From Marinagarivorans sp. UBA5870 (GTDB lineage: Bacteria; Pseudomonadota; Gammaproteobacteria; Pseudomonadales; Cellvibrionaceae): DNA of 9,922 bases. The notes under the pieces are model-generated. The model was not told the DNA's origin, searched no databases, and worked only from the letters and a program-made list of their open reading frames with translations. Of this stretch, positions 6,371-9,922 are shown piece after piece. Within the stretch, counting starts at the first letter, position 1. Each line of letters starts with the position of its first letter. The translations under genes were made by a program, and so were the position numbers. The stretch lies in NCBI GenBank assembly GCA_002432555.1, contig DJFO01000043.1:2007-11928 (forward strand). The letters are read 5' to 3'.

Positions 6371-8263
6371 TTACTGCTTAGAGTAGTCGCTCGTTCCAAG
6401 CGCCGGATAAGCATTCTCGATCAACATCAGGAATTGTTTGTGGAACCATCCACCAGCGTGGGGTGACAGGGCGGGAACAACTTGCACTACTTTGCCACCG
6501 TCACGCGCTTCGCCGGGGATACACATGGTATCCAGCGCCTTGCCCGCATATTTGGGATCGCTGGCACTGTCGACAACTGCTTTATCGACCGCGTCCAAGG
6601 CGTTGTAAGCCGCGGAGCCTTTCGGGTACTTGGTGACGTCGAAGGAAATACCGTCCGCTTCACCTGGCGGTTTCATCCAGAAGAAGGCATCGAGGTGTGC
6701 GCGCTTCGGATCCGGAGACGCCTTGGGCACTTCACCAACACCGGCTTTATTCACGTTACACCAGTGGCCGCGATGCGCGCGCTGGTCAACACGTTTGCTC
6801 GCGTCGGTACCCTTGGTGCCGGTGCCCGGCTTGGGACGACCCGCAAAGCCCCAACCGTTGCGCGCGGTATCAATGATGAAGCCAGGGGCGAAGCTCGGCT
6901 CCTGCGCACGAATGCGCGCGTTGAAGGCGTCGATGAAACTCACTTCGTCCACCGCTGCGTTCCACTCGTAGTACATTGACAAAGCAGAGCGGTCAGCTTC
7001 GAGGTTGGAAATCAAAGGCTCCTCGACCGGCGTATAACCGGAGGTGTTGGATGCGAAACCGCGTACTTTTTCCAGACCGCTGATACCATCGGTATTCGCG
7101 CCTTTAATCAGCTTCAGGTAGCCTTCTACAGCGCGCTTCAGGTTGGTGTTGGTTTTCGTGGCATCATCCCAGCCCAACCAGCCTGCATGGCCTATATCCA
7201 GGTAGGTGTACACGTTGCCGACTTTGTGCAATTCCTCGATGGCGATCTGCAGACCGCGACCGTATACACCCAAGCCAGGTTCCAGGCCGGGAGAGGTATA
7301 GGTCAGCAAGGTATCACAGTAGGTGGTGCCGTTGGCGGTGGTCAGCTCCGGCCATATTAGTGAAGGCCCGTCGGGGTTCAGCTTGGTGTTGGTGATCATG
7401 TTCGGATATGAATCCGGCTCCAACAGAGCAACAACGCGCAGATCTTTGTACTCCGCCTTTTTGCCCAGGGCTTCGGTGATCACGCCAATGTAATCCTCGC
7501 GGTATTTTTGCATTCCACCCAGCATCGGATTGGGATCTTTCGGCTTGCCGATTTCATAGAGCTGGCCGTTGGAAGCGAATGCGGCGCAGTCGCGATCGGG
7601 CAGGTTATACACAATGATAACGATGGTCATTGGGGAAACTTCACCATCCAGCTCGGCGTAGTATTTCTGCTGCGCCACGGCTGCGTCCAAGTGCCCTTCC
7701 AAAGAGCGTCGGCCCGCGGCCGGATCGCCATAAACAGTGGCAATTGAATCCATCCAGATAGCGCTGGGCTGCCGCTGAATGTATTTGATTTTGTCGACCA
7801 GAGCCGGGTTGCTGGTTCCAACGAGGTCCAACGAATAATCCATCATGGTTTTAATGTCGGGACTCAAATAAAAATACGAGTCCGCGAACGGGTTGCCGTC
7901 GGTTTGCAGGGGAGCGCCCGGTTTGCCTTTGGCCTGCTCGGTCAAAGGAATGCTGCCGTCGTAGGTGGCCGGATCTATAACACCGGTCACATCATCACCG
8001 CCACTGGATGAGCTCGAACTGCTCGATGAGCTTGAAGAAGAGCTGGAAGAAGACGACGAGCTGGAAGAGGATGAGCTCGAGGAATTTGAGCTAGAGCTTG
8101 AGGAACTGGAGCTTGAAGAGCTCGAGCTGGACGAGCTGGAATTCGAACTCGATGTCGAGGACGAACCCGGACCACCGCAAGCGGACAAAATCGCCACGGA
8201 GCTGGCAAGCAGCGTCGTAGCGACGAAGCGGTAACTGAGATACCGCAAGTTAATGGATAGCAT
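6371..8263 (-). CDS. GH6 cellulase (cellobiohydrolase type), polyserine-linked lipoprotein
   Basis: A 630-residue family 6 glycoside hydrolase, which cuts beta-1,4 links of cellulose with inversion. Residues 1-28 are a lipoprotein signal with lipobox LSAC (26-29); Cys29 would be lipidated. Gly30 follows, so outer-membrane or surface placement is expected. Residues 34-87 are a linker with 51 serines out of 54 (exceptions T37, N41, N60). The catalytic domain starts near 100 and shows IVYNLPDRDCAA (217-228) with the conserved Asp225, ALLEPDSYPNM (279-289) with the proton donor Asp284, YLDIGHAGWLGW (354-365), GFASNTSGY (402-410), FIIDTARNGWG (462-472), HWCN (500-503) and DAFFWMKPPGEADG (525-538). 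Domain length and motifs resemble exo-acting bacterial GH6 such as Thermobifida Cel6B. No carbohydrate-binding module is present. GGAG lies six bases before the ATG. The gene is monocistronic with a strong terminator. Confidence 0.95.
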   Translation of the reverse strand: MLSINLRYLSYRFVATTLLASSVAILSACGGPGSSSTSSSNSSSSSSSSSSSSSSSSSSNSSSSSSSSSSSSSSSSSSSSSSSSSSSGGDDVTGVIDPATYDGSIPLTEQAKGKPGAPLQTDGNPFADSYFYLSPDIKTMMDYSLDLVGTSNPALVDKIKYIQRQPSAIWMDSIATVYGDPAAGRRSLEGHLDAAVAQQKYYAELDGEVSPMTIVIIVYNLPDRDCAAFASNGQLYEIGKPKDPNPMLGGMQKYREDYIGVITEALGKKAEYKDLRVVALLEPDSYPNMITNTKLNPDGPSLIWPELTTANGTTYCDTLLTYTSPGLEPGLGVYGRGLQIAIEELHKVGNVYTYLDIGHAGWLGWDDATKTNTNLKRAVEGYLKLIKGANTDGISGLEKVRGFASNTSGYTPVEEPLISNLEADRSALSMYYEWNAAVDEVSFIDAFNARIRAQEPSFAPGFIIDTARNGWGFAGRPKPGTGTKGTDASKRVDQRAHRGHWCNVNKAGVGEVPKASPDPKRAHLDAFFWMKPPGEADGISFDVTKYPKGSAAYNALDAVDKAVVDSASDPKYAGKALDTMCIPGEARDGGKVVQVVPALSPHAGGWFHKQFLMLIENAYPALGTSDYSKQ

Positions 8264-8360
8264 GGTTTACTCCAGTGCGGATCAATTGATGATCACATTT
8301 AATGGTTATTATGCAAGAACCGATTATTTATCGCCCGATTTTATATAGGTACTTCAAACA
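8264..8360 (-). promoter_or_regulatory. AT-rich leader/promoter region of the GH6 gene
   Basis: The minus strand upstream of GH6 is AT-rich, with a -10-like CATAAT (8313-8308) and a TATATAAAAT stretch near 8350-8340, but no good -35 at 17 bases from either. A 10-bp palindrome ATCAATTGAT lies at 8281-8290. Next to it the minus strand reads AAATGTGATC (8300-8291), identical to the left half of a CRP/Vfr-type site, while the right half does not match. Catabolite control of a cellulase would make sense but is only suggested. Confidence 0.3.
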
Positions 8361-8651
8361 GACATTCTACCGACTGAGCAAGTAGATTCTGCTGCGGACA
8401 TCACAGAATTCGGAACAAGCGCTCCGGAATAATTTGACCAAACATCCAACTTTTGCAAATTCGGAATAGCTTGGGTGGGCAACCGCACATTTGCCTGCTT
8501 TACTAAACAGCCTGTTTTTCCGTCCATAAGTAAATCCCAAAGGGGAAATTTTGCAGTGCGGAATATATTCAAACTTCCCGCTGTAATCGGTTGGAGACGC
8601 AACGGAATCTGCGGAAGACGCAGCATGGCGAGCTGATAAGCACTTACTTAC

Positions 8652-8783
8652 ATGAGTGCTGGAAAAGATAAAGTGTACGATGAAGAAGCCATGGCAAAAT
8701 CGGTGGGGACTTTTATTAAAAATCGAAATAACGGCAAAATATCGGCGAGACGCATTGTGTCGGAAGGCTTTTGCCCATTTTGA
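8652..8783 (+). CDS. Possible small ORF, 43 residues
   Basis: An ATG at 8652 opens a 43-codon frame ending TGA at 8783. The product starts MSAGKDKVYDEEAMAKSVGT and ends RIVSEGFCPF. It is mixed-charge and lysine-rich with a Cys near the C-terminus, a composition more protein-like than the shadows around it. It has no good ribosome site, and I know no family for it. In its favour, a plus-strand intrinsic terminator lies 137 bases downstream with no other gene to serve. Against it: short length, no start signal, and codon choice that is A/T-rich at third positions, unlike the neighbouring genes. The same frame carries two more open but start-less stretches upstream (8349-8432, 8433-8636), which might be remnants or chance. 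Confidence 0.3.
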   Translation: MSAGKDKVYDEEAMAKSVGTFIKNRNNGKISARRIVSEGFCPF

Positions 8784-8919
8784 CAATAAGAATTAACTGA
8801 TTCCGAAAATGCGAACAGCTTCAACTTGTTGTAATTAGGCGAAGGGGTAAAAATATCACCGCTGCAATTGCTCCAACCCATATACTCGCCGGAGTCTAAG
8901 TGTCCGCTAAAACTGCACA

Positions 8920-8941
8920 ACCGCCCGTGGGCGGTTTTTTA
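8920..8941 (+). terminator. Plus-strand intrinsic terminator without an obvious gene
   Basis: The plus strand reads AACCGCC-CGTG-GGCGGTT followed directly by further T, giving a perfect 7-bp GC-rich stem, a tetraloop and six T in a row. This is a strong Rho-independent terminator by form. All large genes nearby are on the minus strand, so it implies a plus-strand transcript that I cannot otherwise see: a small RNA or the 43-residue ORF at 8652-8783. On the minus strand no T-run follows the hairpin. Confidence 0.8.
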
Positions 8942-9210
8942 CCAAAAATGAAATTAGGTGGTTTCCATCAAAAATGGGGACTGCGAAGGTCGTGGTGGCA
9001 TACCATCCGGTGCACGGTCTTGCAGCGCGCTCCGCAACTTGGACTTTCGTAACCTGCGCCTTTTCCGCTAGCCTTCCGGTGTGAAAACCTTAGAACCCCA
9101 GCGCAATCCCAAGTTGTGGAACTGTCAGACCAGGTGTGAACTTCCGCACATTTTATCGCAGCAAGGCCGTCAATTCCTGCGCGCTCTTTTAGCTCGTCCC
9201 GCGGTATCGT

Positions 9211-9857
9211 TTACTTCGCCAGGGCTTCATATGCCTTCTTCGCCTCTTTTGCCACCTTCGAGCTCAACGATTGATCGTTTATCTCGGTCAAAGTTTTTAG
9301 GTACTTTTTATCATTTGATACGGCCAGCACCCTTGCCATCCAAATAGCGCTGTTGATTTCTTCTTCATCGGCGGACTTTGCGTACCGAAGAAGGTTAGCT
9401 TCCGCCAAATCGTGATCCTCAACACTAAACTTATCAGGCCCGCTGATAATATCCCTGGCGGCAGCCTCTAGCTCATTCTTGTTCTGCGACCTTAGATTTT
9501 CTCGAGCCGCTCTTATCGACAACTCCACCAAAGATAGATTTTCAACCGGTAGAATAGGTCTGGGGGTATAGATTTCGGCTGTATTTTCCCTGTCACGAGG
9601 TAGGTACTTTTTCATTTTTTTGGACAAAGCCTTGTTAGCTGAAAAAGCATCGGCCACAATTTTTTGCATGTGGCAAAGATATCCAGCACGTAGCTTGGCT
9701 TATCCGTGGTCATAGAGCTTTTGCTCATCCACTGCCCGGCTTTGATAATAATTACCGCCCCCTCAGAAGAAGCACCGGATATTGGCTCTTCAGCGATACA
9801 ATAGGTGCCGCAGGGCACGCTGAGAATGGCGAGCCAAAATAAAGACTTTTTCAGCAT
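9211..9857 (-). pseudogene. Secreted alpha-helical protein gene split by a frameshift
   Basis: Two overlapping minus-strand frames read as one protein if one base is regained at a run of six A (9665-9660). The first part starts at ATG 9857 (MLKKSLFWLAIL, signal peptide to about CIA, residue 22) and runs to FATCKK. The second continues IVADAFSANKALSKK and goes to the stop at 9211. Joined, it has about 215 residues. The last 65 or so (AEANLLRYAKSADEEE onward) look like HEAT-type helical pairs, ending with KVAKEAKKAYEALAK. I know no family. The first frame alone ends at a stop near 9612 after a non-sense tail. The second frame alone would start at an ATG (9669) with no ribosome site and no signal peptide. 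A real mutation, a homopolymer sequencing error, or slippage at the A-run would all fit. An upstream in-frame GTG at 9902 exists, but the signal peptide favours 9857, which has GGAA seven bases upstream. Confidence 0.6.
9660..9665 (-). other. Frameshift site at a run of six A
   Basis: On the minus strand the first frame reads TGC AAA AAA TTG TGG; shifting by -1 gives AAA AAA ATT GTG GCC, which enters the second frame exactly where its sequence becomes protein-like. One extra A would restore a continuous gene. The C-AAA-AAA context is only half a classical -1 slippery heptamer. Confidence 0.55.
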
Positions 9858-9922
9858 ATTGGGATTCCGAAAGGTGAAAATTTGATCCGACAGATCGAAC
9901 ACTTAACAGACGATATGTCGGA

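Larger units (their letters stand above)
8361..9210. other. Long intergenic region between GH6 and the split gene
   Basis: About 850 bases without a secure gene. Minus-strand open frames (8920-8648, 8786-8367, 8626-8354) have no ribosome sites or motifs; two of them share a frame broken by one TAA at 8648-8650, so an old pseudogene is possible but not supported by any recognisable protein. The plus strand carries the possible 43-residue ORF and the terminator at 8920-8941. From 8942 to 9210 I see only a weak imperfect stem near 9123-9140. No tRNA, rRNA or known structured RNA is recognised. Confidence 0.4.

Noticed and set aside
7965..8234. Plus-strand 89-residue frame giving an extremely acidic, leucine-rich protein (ELEELELD-type pattern)
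   Set aside because: It is the exact antisense of the serine codons of the GH6 linker; reversed Ser codons read as Glu, Asp and Leu in this frame. No ribosome site or independent motif.
8349..8636. Plus-strand frame open for long stretches (one TAA at 8430-8432) leading toward the 43-residue ORF
   Set aside because: No start codon in the first part, only late starts in the second, and no family resemblance; kept only as a remark.
8367..8786. Minus-strand 139-residue frame upstream of GH6
   Set aside because: Irregular composition, no ribosome site, no recognised domain; it also overlaps the possible plus-strand small ORF and other weak frames.
9105..9150. Nested imperfect inverted repeats (TGTCAGACC / GGTGTGAA and TGTGGAA / TTCCGCACA) considered as an integron attC site
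   Set aside because: No proper RYYYAAC / GTTRRRY core pair at the ends, and no integrase or cassette structure in the window.

Overview
The window looks like chromosomal DNA of a free-living, polysaccharide-degrading gammaproteobacterium of the Cellvibrio / Saccharophagus / Teredinibacter type. The main evidence is a lipoprotein cellulase (glycoside hydrolase family 6, GH6) with a 54-residue, almost pure serine linker, a style well known in those genera. A typical Gram-negative lipid A hydroxylase (LpxO) and an envelope-heavy gene set support this. The placement is inferred from protein style only; there is no rRNA or marker gene here.

Layout, left to right. (1) 1-738, minus strand: lemA followed at once by the start of a DUF2207 membrane-protein gene that runs off the left edge; this pair is often seen together. 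(2) 938-1543, minus: a CHAP-type cysteine amidase with no export signal. (3) 1890-2768, plus: a secreted protein of eight 31-33-residue repeats, each with a W-x-C and a C-x10-C pair. It is divergent from the amidase gene and convergent with lpxO. (4) 2789-3772, minus: lpxO. (5) 3977-4411, minus: an unrecognised 144-residue protein. (6) 4423-4890: about 470 bases rich in C/G runs, with no credible gene. (7) 4891-5604, minus: a SIMPL-domain (DUF541) periplasmic protein, with a perfect 14-bp-arm inverted repeat upstream at 5699-5730. (8) 5835-6101, minus: a small cysteine-rich protein. (9) 6371-8263, minus: the GH6 cellulase with a strong intrinsic terminator at 6319-6358. (10) 8264-9210: mostly non-coding, but with a clear plus-strand terminator at 8920-8941 that has no obvious gene, and a possible 43-residue ORF before it. 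(11) 9211-9857, minus: one secreted alpha-helical protein gene split by a frameshift at a run of six A.

Nearly everything is on the minus strand, but the spacings (usually 150-900 bases) suggest mostly separate transcription units; only lemA-DUF2207 is tightly coupled. The shared theme is the cell envelope and the exterior: outer-membrane lipid modification, periplasmic and secreted proteins, and cellulose attack. I found no phage genes, CRISPR array, tRNA, rRNA or transposase. The best leads for something less described are the cysteine-repeat protein, the frameshifted gene and the orphan terminator; none amounts to a demonstrated new system.
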